A stretch of DNA of 64,000 nucleotides from SIG565 sp045613385 (GCA_045613385.1 JAZLAW010000011.1:1-64000), one strand, 5' to 3'. Counted from the stretch's first letter, positions 43,264 to 52,767 are shown. Numbers and translations are program-made. The notes: generated by a model from the letters alone, not told the origin.

Positions 43264-45366
43264 ATGAATTGCGCTTGCGAAGGATGGAAAGGGTTCGAAG
43301 AAGGAACCTGGACAAAGGAGATTAATGTACGAAGCTTTTTAAAGCATAATCATATACCGTATGATGGTGATGAGAGTTTTCTTGAAGCACCTACAGAAGA
43401 TACGGTTAAACTCTGGGAACAGGTGCTCGAGCTTTTAAAACAGGAGAGAGAGGCCGGCGGCGTTCTTGATATGGATACAAAGGTTATATCCACCATTGTA
43501 TCTCACGATGCCGGTTATATAGATAAAGCAAGAGAAAAAATAGTTGGCTTACAGACGGACAAGCCATTAAAACGCGCACTTATGCCCTATGGCGGTATCC
43601 GTATGGCAGAAAAGGCTTGTAAGGATAACGGCTATGAGCTTGATGAAAGTGTAAAAGAGTTTTTTACAATTCACCGTAAGACACACAACGCAGGTGTTTT
43701 TGATGCATATACACCCGAAATGCGCAACTGCCGTTCAAGTCATATTATAACAGGTCTTCCCGATGCTTACGGCCGCGGTAGAATTATTGGTGACTACCGC
43801 AGAGTAGCGCTTTACGGTGTTGACCGTCTTATTGCCGATAAAGAAGCACAAAAGGAAACAACACGTTCGGCAATGTATATGGAAATAATACGCGACCGTG
43901 AAGAATTATCCGAACAAATCCGCGCTTTGCACGACCTTAAAACAATGGCGGCAAAATATGGTTTTGATATTTCATTACCCGCAAAAGATACAAAGGAAGC
44001 AATACAGTGGTTGTATTTCGGCTACTTAGCGGCCGTAAAAGAGCAGAACGGCGCGGCTATGTCCTTGGGTCGTACATCGACATTCCTGGATGTTTATGCA
44101 AGACGTGACCTTGAAAACGGAACGTACACCGAAAAAGAGATTCAGGAAATGGTAGACCATTTCATTATGAAGTTGCGTCTTGTTAAGTTCGCAAGAACAC
44201 CGGAATATAATGCGCTTTTCTCGGGTGACCCGCAGTGGGTTACAGAATCTATCGGCGGTGTTTCAATTTACGGAACCCATCTTGTTACTAAAATGTCTTA
44301 CCGCTATTTGCACACATTAAAAAACTTAGGTCCCGCACCCGAACCGAATCTTACGGTGCTCTGGTCGGTTAATTTACCTATGAACTTTAAGCGTTACTGT
44401 GCTAAGATGTCTATTGAAACTTCTTCTGTTCAGTATGAAAATGACGATTTAATGCGTTTTACACACGGTGATGATTATGCTATAGCTTGTTGTGTATCTT
44501 CAATGAAACTCGGTAAAGAAATGCAGTTCTTCGGCGCACGTGCTAACCTTGCTAAATGTTTACTTTATGCAATCAACGGCGGTCGGGATGAAATTACAGG
44601 CAAACAGGTAGCACCCGAATACAGAGCTATCACGAGTGAATATTTAGATTATGATGAAGTAATGGCGCGTTATGATGAAATGATGGAATGGTTGGCAAAG
44701 GTATATGTCAACACACTCAATATAATTCATTATATGCACGATAAATACTGTTACGAAAAAATACAGATGGCTCTTCACGATAAGGAAGTAACACGTTGGT
44801 TTGCAACAGGTATTGCGGGTCTTTCGGTTGTTGCCGATTCACTCTCTGCAATTAAGTATGCAAAGGTTAAGGTTATCCGCGATGAGACCGGCCTTGCGGT
44901 TGATTATGAAGTAGAAGGCGATTTTCCGAAATACGGAAACGATGATGACAGGGTAGACAGCATCGCATACCAGATAGTACACAGATTTATGGAGCACATC
45001 CGTAAAAATCACACATATAGAAATGGTATACCGACAACATCAATTCTGACAATCACTTCAAATGTTGTATACGGTAAAAACACAGGCTCAACACCTGACG
45101 GTCGTAAGCGCGGTGAAGCATTTGCTCCCGGTGCTAACCCGATGCACAATCGTGATACAAACGGTGCGGTAGCGTCGTTGGCTTCGGTTGCAAAATTGCC
45201 GTTTTTAGATGCGCAGGACGGTATTTCAAACACCTTCTCGATTATCCCGGGTGCACTCGGTAAAGAAGACGGCGTATTTGTCGGCGACCTTAGTGTTGAT
45301 TTGGACTGTGTTGGTGGTGCTTGTAGTTCGCCCACGCTTTTTGAAGGATTAGATAATAAGGAGTAA
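43264..45366 (+). CDS. pflB: Pyruvate formate-lyase main subunit, without glycyl-radical domain
   Basis: The 700-residue protein cleaves pyruvate with CoA to acetyl-CoA and formate. The catalytic cysteine pair is in DYAIACCVSSM (C409-C410), and GMEFFG-type and GARANLAKCLLYAINGG segments follow; VYGKNTGSTPDGRKRGEAFAPGANPMH is a family hallmark. PFL proteins are normally about 740-760 residues, with the radical Gly in the last 30. This chain stops at SSPTLFEGLDNKE, about 60 residues early. The missing domain is the next gene, 5 bp downstream, with a ribosome site overlapping this stop. GGGG lies 9 bp before the ATG. The two chains must assemble to work. Confidence 0.93.
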   Translation: MNCACEGWKGFEEGTWTKEINVRSFLKHNHIPYDGDESFLEAPTEDTVKLWEQVLELLKQEREAGGVLDMDTKVISTIVSHDAGYIDKAREKIVGLQTDKPLKRALMPYGGIRMAEKACKDNGYELDESVKEFFTIHRKTHNAGVFDAYTPEMRNCRSSHIITGLPDAYGRGRIIGDYRRVALYGVDRLIADKEAQKETTRSAMYMEIIRDREELSEQIRALHDLKTMAAKYGFDISLPAKDTKEAIQWLYFGYLAAVKEQNGAAMSLGRTSTFLDVYARRDLENGTYTEKEIQEMVDHFIMKLRLVKFARTPEYNALFSGDPQWVTESIGGVSIYGTHLVTKMSYRYLHTLKNLGPAPEPNLTVLWSVNLPMNFKRYCAKMSIETSSVQYENDDLMRFTHGDDYAIACCVSSMKLGKEMQFFGARANLAKCLLYAINGGRDEITGKQVAPEYRAITSEYLDYDEVMARYDEMMEWLAKVYVNTLNIIHYMHDKYCYEKIQMALHDKEVTRWFATGIAGLSVVADSLSAIKYAKVKVIRDETGLAVDYEVEGDFPKYGNDDDRVDSIAYQIVHRFMEHIRKNHTYRNGIPTTSILTITSNVVYGKNTGSTPDGRKRGEAFAPGANPMHNRDTNGAVASLASVAKLPFLDAQDGISNTFSIIPGALGKEDGVFVGDLSVDLDCVGGACSSPTLFEGLDNKE

Positions 45367-45370
45367 AGAA

Positions 45371-45613
45371 ATGGCAGCAAATGAAAAACAGATAGATAAT
45401 TTGGTTACATTACTCGATGGTTATGTTAAAAAAGGCGGTCACCATCTTAATGTAAATGTTTTTACAAAAGAAACCTTGCTTGATGCTCAGGCACATCCGG
45501 AAAAATATCCGCAGTTGACGGTAAGGGTAAGCGGTTATGCAGTGAATTTTATAAAACTTACCAAAGAGCAACAGGACGAAGTAATTTCCCGTACTTTCCA
45601 CGAGAGCATTTAA
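45371..45613 (+). CDS. Glycyl-radical subunit of split pyruvate formate-lyase
   Basis: The 80-residue protein equals the C-terminus of PFL: DNLVTLLDGYVKKGGHHLNVNVF, then RVSGYAVNF with Gly55 as the radical site, and the REWQ-like end LTKEQQDEVISRTFH. It resembles the stand-alone radical protein GrcA/YfiD, but here it supplies the domain missing from the upstream main chain rather than repairing a complete one. It has its own start and an AAGGAG site placed at the upstream stop. It touches the activase gene downstream (stop and ATG abut). Confidence 0.92.
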   Translation: MAANEKQIDNLVTLLDGYVKKGGHHLNVNVFTKETLLDAQAHPEKYPQLTVRVSGYAVNFIKLTKEQQDEVISRTFHESI

Positions 45614-46354
45614 ATGGCAACTGGACGTATACACTCTATTGAAAGCTTTGGAACGGTTGACGGTCCGGGCGTTCGGTTGGTGGTGTTCTTACAGGGCTGT
45701 CCGCTAAGATGTATATACTGTCACAATCCTGATACTTGGGAATTATCGGGTGGCAATGAAATGTCAGCGGCAGAAATAATAGACCTTTATTTAAAAAGGA
45801 AAGAGTTTTATTCAGGCGGTATCACCGTTACGGGCGGCGAGCCGCTTTTGCAGATTGATTTTGTGCGAGAACTGTTTGTCCTTGCAAAAGAAAACGGTAT
45901 TGATACCTGTATCGATACTTCCGGTATTACCTATAATATTGGCAATACTGAAAAAATGGATGAACTTATGAAATACACCGATTTAGTGATGCTTGATATT
46001 AAGCATATTGATAGAGCGGTGCATACTTCTCTTACGGGTAGACCAAACGATAACATACTGCAGTTCGCCGAGTATCTTGAAAGAAAAAATGTTCCGTTCT
46101 GGATAAGGCACGTGGTAGTTGAAGGGTATACAGACTCGCCTGATGACCTTGAAAAGTTAGGGGAATATATTGGTAAATTCAAAAATCTGAAGGCGCTTGA
46201 TGTTTTGCCTTTCCACAATTTAGGGAAGGTGAAATATGAGTCACTTGGGATAGATTATAAACTTTGTAATATGCAGTCTTTGTCAAAAGAAAAGGCTATA
46301 TCGGCAAAGGAACATATTTTAAAAGGAATAAAAAACATACAGAAAAGGGGTTAA
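45614..46354 (+). CDS. pflA: Pyruvate formate-lyase activating enzyme
   Basis: The 246-residue radical-SAM enzyme places the glycyl radical on PFL. The cluster motif C29-x3-C33-x2-C36 is in GCPLRCIYC, preceded by the family start GRIHSIESFGTVDGPGVRLVVFLQG, with TVTGGEPLLQ and DTSGI as SAM-binding motifs. Length is normal for PflA. Its substrate is presumably Gly55 of the adjacent small subunit. The next gene begins 3 bp downstream. Confidence 0.96.
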   Translation: MATGRIHSIESFGTVDGPGVRLVVFLQGCPLRCIYCHNPDTWELSGGNEMSAAEIIDLYLKRKEFYSGGITVTGGEPLLQIDFVRELFVLAKENGIDTCIDTSGITYNIGNTEKMDELMKYTDLVMLDIKHIDRAVHTSLTGRPNDNILQFAEYLERKNVPFWIRHVVVEGYTDSPDDLEKLGEYIGKFKNLKALDVLPFHNLGKVKYESLGIDYKLCNMQSLSKEKAISAKEHILKGIKNIQKRG

Positions 46355-46357
46355 AAA

Positions 46358-47920
46358 ATGGAAGGAACAACCTTACAGATACTTATTGCAATGGTAATTT
46401 ATATGGCAGCAGTAATTGCGATAGGTGTTATATTTGCAAAAACGGCAAATAAAAATTCAGAAAACTACTTTTTAGGCGGCCGTACACTCGGACCTTGGGT
46501 TACGGCAATGAGTGCTGAAGCATCCGATATGAGCGGTTGGCTTTTGATGGGTCTTCCGGGTGTTGCGTATTGGTGCGGTTTGGCAGATGCCGCGTGGACC
46601 GCTATCGGTCTTGCGGTAGGTACATATTTTAACTGGTTGATAGTTTCTAAAAGGCTTCGCCGTTACAGTGTAGTTGCTAACAACTCAATAACCTTGCCTG
46701 AATTTTTCTCAAACCGTTTCAGAGAAAACAAAAAGGTAATTATGACAATTTCGGCTTTGTTTATTCTTGTGTTCTTCACAGTATATGCTTCAAGTTGTTT
46801 TGTTACTTGCGGTAAGCTCTTCTCGACACTTTTTGGTGCGCCTTATGTTGCAATGATGCTTTTGGGGGCGGTGTTTGTACTTATTTACACAATTCTTGGC
46901 GGTTTCTTGGCCGAGAGTGCATCCGACTTTATGCAGGCAGTTGTAATGATTATTGCTTTGAGTGTTATCGTTGTTATCAGTACAGTTAAAGCTGGTGGTA
47001 TAAATGCAGTTATTGAAAATGCAAGAGCTATACCCGGTTTCCTTGAGTTCTTCGGTCTTGCAACACCGGTAGTAGAAGACGGCGTGCAGACAGTCGTAAA
47101 TGGTGAACCCGTGTTTGGTGATGCCGCGCCTTACGGTGTTCTTTCGGTATTTTCTATGATGGCTTGGGGCCTTGGTTACTTCGGTATGCCGCAGGTACTC
47201 CTTCGATTTATGGCTATCCGCAAGGAAAAGGAACTTAAAATGTCAAGAAGAATTGCTATGGTATGGGTTGTAATTTCTTTGGCAGTTGCAGTATTTATCG
47301 GTATCGTAGGACGTCAATTATTCCCAACAGCACTCCTTACAAAGTCGGGAGCTGAAAATATCTTTATTACCTTGTCAACATCATTCTTACCGCCTATCCT
47401 GGCAGGATTTGTTATGGCAGGTATTTTGGCGGCTACAATTAGCTCGTCTGACTCATATTTGCTTATTGCGGCTTCTGCTTTGGCTAAGAATATTTATCAG
47501 GGTGTTGCTAAAAAGAATGCAACCGATAAACAGGTTATGACAGTAACCCGTATAACATTACTTGTTATTGCGGCTATTGCGGCGCTTATAGCACTTGATG
47601 AAGACAGTATTATCTTCTCAATAGTATCGTTTGCTTGGGCAGGTTTCGGCGCTACATTTGGACCGCTTATGATATTCTCACTTTTCTGGAAGCGTATAAC
47701 AAGGGCAGGTGCCGTTGCAGGTATGGTTTCAGGTGCAGGTATGGTATTCCTCTGGAAGCTTGTTATTGCAAAGCTCGGCGGTGTATTCGCAATTTACGAA
47801 TTGCTTCCCGCATTCATATTCTCTTGCATCTGTATAGTTGTGGTTTCACTTCTTACAAAGAAACCATCTGCTGAAATCGAAGCAGATTTTGAAGCAGCAA
47901 AACTGCCTATAGCAGAATAG
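46358..47920 (+). CDS. putP: Sodium/proline symporter (SSS family)
   Basis: The 520-residue membrane protein has the 13-segment SSS fold. ENYFLGGRTLGPWVTAMSAEASDMSGWLLMGLPG carries the Na+-site Asp typical of PutP, followed by the LIYTILGGFLAESASDFMQ motif and SSSDSYLLIAAS. A C-terminal hydrophilic tail ends the chain. It is 3 bp downstream of pflA and probably co-transcribed, though no metabolic link is obvious. Proline is the best guess; pantothenate or another solute remains possible. Confidence 0.88.
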   Translation: MEGTTLQILIAMVIYMAAVIAIGVIFAKTANKNSENYFLGGRTLGPWVTAMSAEASDMSGWLLMGLPGVAYWCGLADAAWTAIGLAVGTYFNWLIVSKRLRRYSVVANNSITLPEFFSNRFRENKKVIMTISALFILVFFTVYASSCFVTCGKLFSTLFGAPYVAMMLLGAVFVLIYTILGGFLAESASDFMQAVVMIIALSVIVVISTVKAGGINAVIENARAIPGFLEFFGLATPVVEDGVQTVVNGEPVFGDAAPYGVLSVFSMMAWGLGYFGMPQVLLRFMAIRKEKELKMSRRIAMVWVVISLAVAVFIGIVGRQLFPTALLTKSGAENIFITLSTSFLPPILAGFVMAGILAATISSSDSYLLIAASALAKNIYQGVAKKNATDKQVMTVTRITLLVIAAIAALIALDEDSIIFSIVSFAWAGFGATFGPLMIFSLFWKRITRAGAVAGMVSGAGMVFLWKLVIAKLGGVFAIYELLPAFIFSCICIVVVSLLTKKPSAEIEADFEAAKLPIAE

Positions 47921-47935
47921 AAAAATATATAATTA

Positions 47936-47968
47936 AAGCGGTAGGAAAATCCTACCGCTTTTGTTTTG
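47936..47968. terminator. Bidirectional terminator
   Basis: AAAGCGGTAGGA and TCCTACCGCTTT form a 12-bp stem with a short loop and a T-run between the convergent putP and cation-efflux genes. Confidence 0.85.
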
Positions 47969-47969
47969 T

Positions 47970-48860
47970 TTAATGGTGGTGATGGTGGTGTCCCGATTCT
48001 ACCGACATCGTTGGATTACATTCGGTATCGTGACAATGTTCATCCTTTGCTTCTATTTCAACTGTTACGTGGGAAATGGAGTGTTCGGCGAATTCTTCTT
48101 TAACAGCTTTTTTAATATTGTGTGCATCAGAGTCGGTCACGATATGCACTGTTGCAGCATTAGATATCCCATCGAAACTCCAGATATGCAGGTGATGTGC
48201 ATCTATAACACCGTGAATTTGCTTTAAATGTTCATACATTTCTTCTAAAGAAACGTTTTTGGGTGTCTTTTCAAGCAGTATATCAACTGATGCTCCAAAA
48301 ATCTTGATTGCATAGAAAAGAGAGATTAAAGCAACACCAATAGAAAGAACAGGATCGATTATCTTGATATCGGTAAATTTCATAACAACGGCACCGAGCA
48401 AAACAACAATCCAGCCGAGCACATCTTCAAGCATATGCAGACTTACTGCTTTTTGGTTAAGAGATTTGCCGCCGTGCGTAAACACCGCTCCTGCAAAATT
48501 GATAACGGCGCCGAAGAGAGCGAGAATTATCATACCGTTATAATTTATTGGCGTAGGGTTGATAAGTCGCAAAACGGCATTATATATAACTATAACCGAG
48601 CCCGAAATCAAAATTACGGTCTGAATAAGTGAGCCGAAAACAGAATATCTTACATAACCGAAGGTATAGGAACTATCGGGTTTCTTTTTACTGATTTTCT
48701 CAAGAATATATGAAACACCGATACTAACGCAGTCTCCAAGGTCGTGCACCGCATCAGATATAATAGCAACACTGCCCGTAAAGGCTCCGCCTATAAACTC
48801 GGCAATGCTAAAAAGTAAATTTAATACAAAGGCCGTTAAAATTTTAAAATCTGATTTCAT
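47970..48860 (-). CDS. Cation diffusion facilitator (CzcD/ZitB-like) with His-rich tail
   Basis: The 296-residue protein is a CDF metal exporter, probably for Zn2+. Six membrane segments occupy about 8-210; metal-site motifs are DAVHDLGDC (segment 2) and HMLEDVLGW (segment 5), both of the zinc-type HxxxD kind. The C-terminal cytoplasmic domain (about 215-280) has HVHLHIWSFDG-like IDAHHLHIWSF. The chain ends in six consecutive histidines after the sequence GHDTECNPTMSVESG-like tail, which could bind metal. It overlaps the PAP2 gene by 4 bp upstream. Confidence 0.93.
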   Translation of the reverse strand: MKSDFKILTAFVLNLLFSIAEFIGGAFTGSVAIISDAVHDLGDCVSIGVSYILEKISKKKPDSSYTFGYVRYSVFGSLIQTVILISGSVIVIYNAVLRLINPTPINYNGMIILALFGAVINFAGAVFTHGGKSLNQKAVSLHMLEDVLGWIVVLLGAVVMKFTDIKIIDPVLSIGVALISLFYAIKIFGASVDILLEKTPKNVSLEEMYEHLKQIHGVIDAHHLHIWSFDGISNAATVHIVTDSDAHNIKKAVKEEFAEHSISHVTVEIEAKDEHCHDTECNPTMSVESGHHHHHH

Positions 48861-49405
48861 ATAATACCCCTTTTGGCAAGTGAAAAACGGTTATCCGCTT
48901 TATCTATTATATACTTTGCCAAAAATGCTATAGCCACACCCAAAACAGCACCGAAAATCACATCGCTTGGATAGTGAACGTACAGATAAAGTCTTGATAA
49001 AGCGATAAGAAAAGCTAAAATCAAGGCAAAAACACCCCATTTTTTATTATTAAGGGTAATTGCCGTAGCGGCTTCAAAGGAAGCAAGGGTGTGTCCTGAC
49101 GGGAAAGAATAGTCGGACAGGTGCTTTACTAAAATTTCTATTTCTGTATTTATATCGTATGGGCGAATTCTGGCTATTATGTTTTTAAGCAGCAGATTCC
49201 CTGTTATAAAGCCTATAAGCAGGGAAAGTCCCATACAAACCCCCATCCTGCGCGTTCTTTTAAATATTATTAAAAGTACCGACAGGACAATCCAGAAAAC
49301 ACCGCCGTCACCGAATCTGGTTATAAACGGCATAACTGTATCTAAAAAAGGGTTGGTTAAATTTTCGCGTATAAAATCAAGAATACTCAGTTCAAACCGA
49401 TTCAA
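48857..49405 (-). CDS. PAP2-family membrane phosphatase
   Basis: The 182-residue protein has five or six membrane segments and the PAP2 phosphatase motifs: KNIIARIRP (motif 1), PSGHTLASF (motif 2) and SRLYLYVHYPSDVIFG (motif 3). Such enzymes dephosphorylate lipid phosphates such as undecaprenyl pyrophosphate. Overlapping stop and start codons with the CDF gene and abutting the hypothetical upstream gene place it in one minus-strand operon with the glycosyltransferase fusion, so an envelope-lipid role is likely. Confidence 0.9.
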   Translation of the reverse strand: MNRFELSILDFIRENLTNPFLDTVMPFITRFGDGGVFWIVLSVLLIIFKRTRRMGVCMGLSLLIGFITGNLLLKNIIARIRPYDINTEIEILVKHLSDYSFPSGHTLASFEAATAITLNNKKWGVFALILAFLIALSRLYLYVHYPSDVIFGAVLGVAIAFLAKYIIDKADNRFSLAKRGII

Positions 49406-50470
49406 TCAATTTTCCTCCGGATTTTTTATATCGATTATTTTAAAAGAGTTACCGTTTTTCTGAACGAAAACATATTTTTTAAAGTAAATTTTATATGTCA
49501 TACCGTTGCGCTTTAATACCTGGGTAAAATCAACGCGGCAACTATAAATGTTATCGGAATATTTGAAAATTTCGTCGTTTACAACATTGTCAAAGCCTTC
49601 AATGGTATGTTCAAGTATATGGTCGGTATAACTTGAACGGATATTCTTATAAAAATCCGAACCGGTATCAAAGTATGCGGCAACGTCGGCAAGTGAAGCA
49701 TCTCCCTGCATATAATTGGCATATGCCTTTGAGCCTTCGGTTGCAACGTTCCGTATGTTTGCCTTTGTGTTGTTATCAATGTACTGATAAACAGAGTATG
49801 AATTACCCGTTTTTTTAACATCAATCGGTTTGCCCGATTCTTCTGCGGTAACAGTCACTTCATCGGTTAAAAGATTGTTTATTTCCGCCGATTTTTGCTT
49901 TATGGCATTCTCATTTTCGAGATACTTTTCAACAAATTGCGGTATACACACTTCCTTTAAGTCGGTATCTGCAATAATCTTCCCGTTTACAGATACCGAC
50001 AGGTTATGTGGCATAGTTATGCTTATGGTTTTGTAAAAATCTTTTTCAAACTCACAGTAATTTACAGTGTATTTCGGTAAAAAAGAAGCAGATGAGCTAT
50101 CTTTATTCAAGTAAATATTAAAAATCTTCTTATCATCTGCCTTAATTACGTAAGCCGCATCAACCCCTTCGGGTCGCGCCGAAGACAGAACTGCATACAA
50201 CTTTTTATCCTTAATATTATTTTCAAAAAAGGAACTCATATTTTCCTTTGTTTCATAAGGGGATATTTTGAGTGAAAAGTTGTCCTTTAAATAATCAATA
50301 TCACCGCTTTTCAGATATGTATCGGTAATATTGGTAATCAAATTTATGGGTTGTGCCGCTTCGTAGGATTCAAGCCATCCGAAAAGCCATACAAGCATTA
50401 CCGCAAGGGCAAGAATGAAAACGGCGATAAACGAAAAATAAATTTTATAAAAGACACCGCGTTTAGCCAT
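49406..50470 (-). CDS. Unknown membrane-anchored extracytoplasmic protein
   Basis: I do not recognise the family. The 354-residue protein has one N-terminal membrane segment (about 9-29) followed by a long hydrophilic part that should lie outside the cell. That part has two similar-looking lobes of beta-rich sequence around YTVNYCEFEKDFYKTISI and SCRVDFTQVLKRNGMTYKIYF, the second resembling NTF2-like or similar domains seen in lipid-anchored proteins. No catalytic motif is evident. It overlaps the glycosyltransferase fusion by 8 bp upstream and abuts the PAP2 phosphatase gene, so it probably works with them at the cell surface. Confidence 0.75.
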   Translation of the reverse strand: MAKRGVFYKIYFSFIAVFILALAVMLVWLFGWLESYEAAQPINLITNITDTYLKSGDIDYLKDNFSLKISPYETKENMSSFFENNIKDKKLYAVLSSARPEGVDAAYVIKADDKKIFNIYLNKDSSSASFLPKYTVNYCEFEKDFYKTISITMPHNLSVSVNGKIIADTDLKEVCIPQFVEKYLENENAIKQKSAEINNLLTDEVTVTAEESGKPIDVKKTGNSYSVYQYIDNNTKANIRNVATEGSKAYANYMQGDASLADVAAYFDTGSDFYKNIRSSYTDHILEHTIEGFDNVVNDEIFKYSDNIYSCRVDFTQVLKRNGMTYKIYFKKYVFVQKNGNSFKIIDIKNPEEN

Positions 50471-52619
50471 TATTGTCCACCCCCGAAACGATAAAATAGG
50501 TAGGTATTCTTCTCGGACGCATAAATGCTTTATATCGGTTTACAAGACCTAAATTCTGATAGGTATCAAGTTCATCCTTGTTTACGGGATATTTATTAAA
50601 GTAATCTTTATAATAAAGCATTGCCGAAGAGCCACCGTCAAGCATAGCGGCACTAACCGCACCGTGTCTTGCCATAATGCCGATAACATCATTTCTTGTG
50701 GCGCCAATACTGTCGGCGGTTCTACCATCGGTAACAAGCATCAGAACGGTGCCGTCGGCGCGTTGACCTATAGCGGTACGTTGCGCTGTACCACTGTTAT
50801 TATTTCCGTAATGTAATTTTACTTCACTGCCCGACTGTTCAATAAGTACATTACCTGTCTGGAAGCATACCGCATCTCTGATGCCGAGAGCATCGGCTTC
50901 AGTTTTACTCATAGACTCGCGGCAGACAAGTTTATCGTTTTTATCAAAACCGATAAATGTGCGTTTTGCACCATCATTCCATACCATCTTACCGCGCGAA
51001 TAGGTAAGTCCCATCGGATGTGCGCCTGTACCCGTTCCGCCGACATCGGCGAATTCACCTGCGTTTATGGCGGCGATACAGTCGTATTTTGCCGCAAGGT
51101 CAAGCATACGGATACCTTCGGTAGCTGTCGAAAAGTTTTCACTCGATACGCCCACACTTACTCTTTTAGGGTCCTTAACCATCAAAAGATATGCCTTAAA
51201 TCTGGGCTCATTCAGGAATACAAGTTTCATTCCGTCAATGGCGTTTGCCCATTCATCAGTATTTTCCGGTGTTAAGTAGTCTTTAATATTCATACTGTCG
51301 GTGGAAACTTCTTGGCTGCCTGTCATAATTTCATTTACTGTCGTTTTCGGTAAAAACAGTTCGGGCAGCCATTTTGTAGCACTTGCTTGTTTTGCCGAAA
51401 TAACAAGCATATTCCTGAGTGACTCGCTCGGTCCGTAACAAATAACAAGACAGGCTGATACGGCGGTTATAAGAGCCATTAAAACGGCGGTACCGGTCAC
51501 AAGCAAACTGCGTAAAATTATCTTTTTGGCACCCAGCTTTTTGCGTTGTTTGGTTTCCTTTTTAGCAGGGTTTTCTCTGAAGACCCAACAGCGTTGAATT
51601 CTGTAGCTAACAAAGAAAAGCAAGGTATCAACGGCAATTTTAACTAATGTACTGCCAAAAGGTGTAGAGCGCAGAATAAAGCAAATAAGTGTCACAAGTC
51701 CTGCTGATACTGCCATTTGACAGGTCGCCAAAATAATATATCTAAAAAGGGTTTCACGGATTTTCTTTTTAGATTCAAAAACGGCTTTGCGGTTAAGCGT
51801 AAAGTTTAGCACCGAAGAGCAAAATCTTGCGCTGACAGTGGCAACCGCTTCTGCCCATACACCAAATACTGTAGAAAAAAGTTTACAAAAAACATAAAAA
51901 AGTGAAATATCGGTAACAAAAGACAAAAATGCACTTATAAAGTACATAAAGATAAAGCGATAAATTCTAAGAGAGTCTTTGATAGGGTGGAAGTGTGAAG
52001 TTTTATTTTCTTCAATATAAACGGTGTCAATTTTCACTTCGGTTAACTGCGCGCCTAACTGACCGCATTTAAGAAGCATATTTGTTTCATATTCAAATCT
52101 GTCACCCTTGATATCTAAGAGTTCTCGTATCAGTGCTTTAGGAAAAGCGCGGAGACCTGTTTGTGTGTCGGTTATTTTAAGGCCGCACAAAAGTTTAAAA
52201 ACAAGGGAAGTTGTTTTGTTTCCAAAACGGCTTCTTTTTGGTACGTTTTTATCATCGAAATCTCTGCAACCGAGAACGATGGTGCTGTCATTTGTCAAAG
52301 CCAATGCAACCTTTACAACATCGTGTGGTAAATGTTGACCGTCACCGTCTACTGTGATTACAGCGAAATCATCGGTGCAGTTATCCAGTATGTATCTGAA
52401 AGCAGTTTTAAGCGCCGAGCCTTTGCCTCGGTTTGTTCTGTGGCGAAGCACGGTGATATTTTCACTCTCACTCGGGAAAAACTTATGATTTTCGGGTGCG
52501 CTTCCGTCATCAACCAAAACAAAGTTGGCAAAACCGGCAGCTTTTAACCCATCAACCGTTTTTATAAGCTTTTCATCGGGGTCGAGTGAAGGAATTACTA
52601 TAAAAATCCGCTTTTCCAT
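50463..52619 (-). CDS. GT2 glycosyltransferase-GtrA-phosphodiester glycosidase fusion
   Basis: The 718-residue protein joins three modules. Residues 1-225 are a GT-A family 2 transferase of the DPM1 kind (IVIPSLDPDEKLIKT, VLVDDGSAP, TVDGDGQHLPHD). Residues about 225-345 are a four-helix GtrA membrane domain with FTLNRKAVFESKK. After another membrane segment (about 375-400), residues about 470-710 form a phosphodiester glycosidase (NAGPA) domain with CIAAINAGEF, RTAIGQRADGTVLMLVTDGR and AAMLDGGSSAMLYY. The first module would charge a lipid carrier with sugar inside; the last would act outside. The combined role in surface glycan synthesis or trimming is inference. It leads a four-gene operon. 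Confidence 0.88.
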   Translation of the reverse strand: MEKRIFIVIPSLDPDEKLIKTVDGLKAAGFANFVLVDDGSAPENHKFFPSESENITVLRHRTNRGKGSALKTAFRYILDNCTDDFAVITVDGDGQHLPHDVVKVALALTNDSTIVLGCRDFDDKNVPKRSRFGNKTTSLVFKLLCGLKITDTQTGLRAFPKALIRELLDIKGDRFEYETNMLLKCGQLGAQLTEVKIDTVYIEENKTSHFHPIKDSLRIYRFIFMYFISAFLSFVTDISLFYVFCKLFSTVFGVWAEAVATVSARFCSSVLNFTLNRKAVFESKKKIRETLFRYIILATCQMAVSAGLVTLICFILRSTPFGSTLVKIAVDTLLFFVSYRIQRCWVFRENPAKKETKQRKKLGAKKIILRSLLVTGTAVLMALITAVSACLVICYGPSESLRNMLVISAKQASATKWLPELFLPKTTVNEIMTGSQEVSTDSMNIKDYLTPENTDEWANAIDGMKLVFLNEPRFKAYLLMVKDPKRVSVGVSSENFSTATEGIRMLDLAAKYDCIAAINAGEFADVGGTGTGAHPMGLTYSRGKMVWNDGAKRTFIGFDKNDKLVCRESMSKTEADALGIRDAVCFQTGNVLIEQSGSEVKLHYGNNNSGTAQRTAIGQRADGTVLMLVTDGRTADSIGATRNDVIGIMARHGAVSAAMLDGGSSAMLYYKDYFNKYPVNKDELDTYQNLGLVNRYKAFMRPRRIPTYFIVSGVDNNG

Positions 52620-52655
52620 TAATATCCCCCTTAAAACACATAAAATATCACTTTA

Positions 52656-52684
52656 ATTGTAACACCATATAGTATATATTTCAA
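52656..52684 (-). promoter_or_regulatory. Promoter of the glycosyltransferase-fusion operon
   Basis: On the minus strand TTGAAA (52679-52684) and TACAAT (52656-52661) are 17 bp apart, 37 bp before the start codon. Confidence 0.65.
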
Positions 52685-52704
52685 GTAATATATATAGGTA
52701 GCCG

Positions 52705-52733
52705 TTGCAGAATGTGCGGAAAAGTGATATAGT
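52705..52733 (+). promoter_or_regulatory. Promoter of the MATE transporter gene
   Basis: TTGCAG (52705-52710) and TATAGT (52728-52733) are 17 bp apart, divergent from the glycosyltransferase promoter. Confidence 0.6.
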
Positions 52734-52767
52734 TAATTTGTATTTTTAAGTAGAAGAAGGCAGAAAA

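Noticed and set aside
45361..45375. Simple nonsense mutation in a single pfl gene
   Set aside because: A new ATG with a properly spaced AAGGAG follows, and the small frame is complete at the N-terminus with several extra residues; this suggests a real split.
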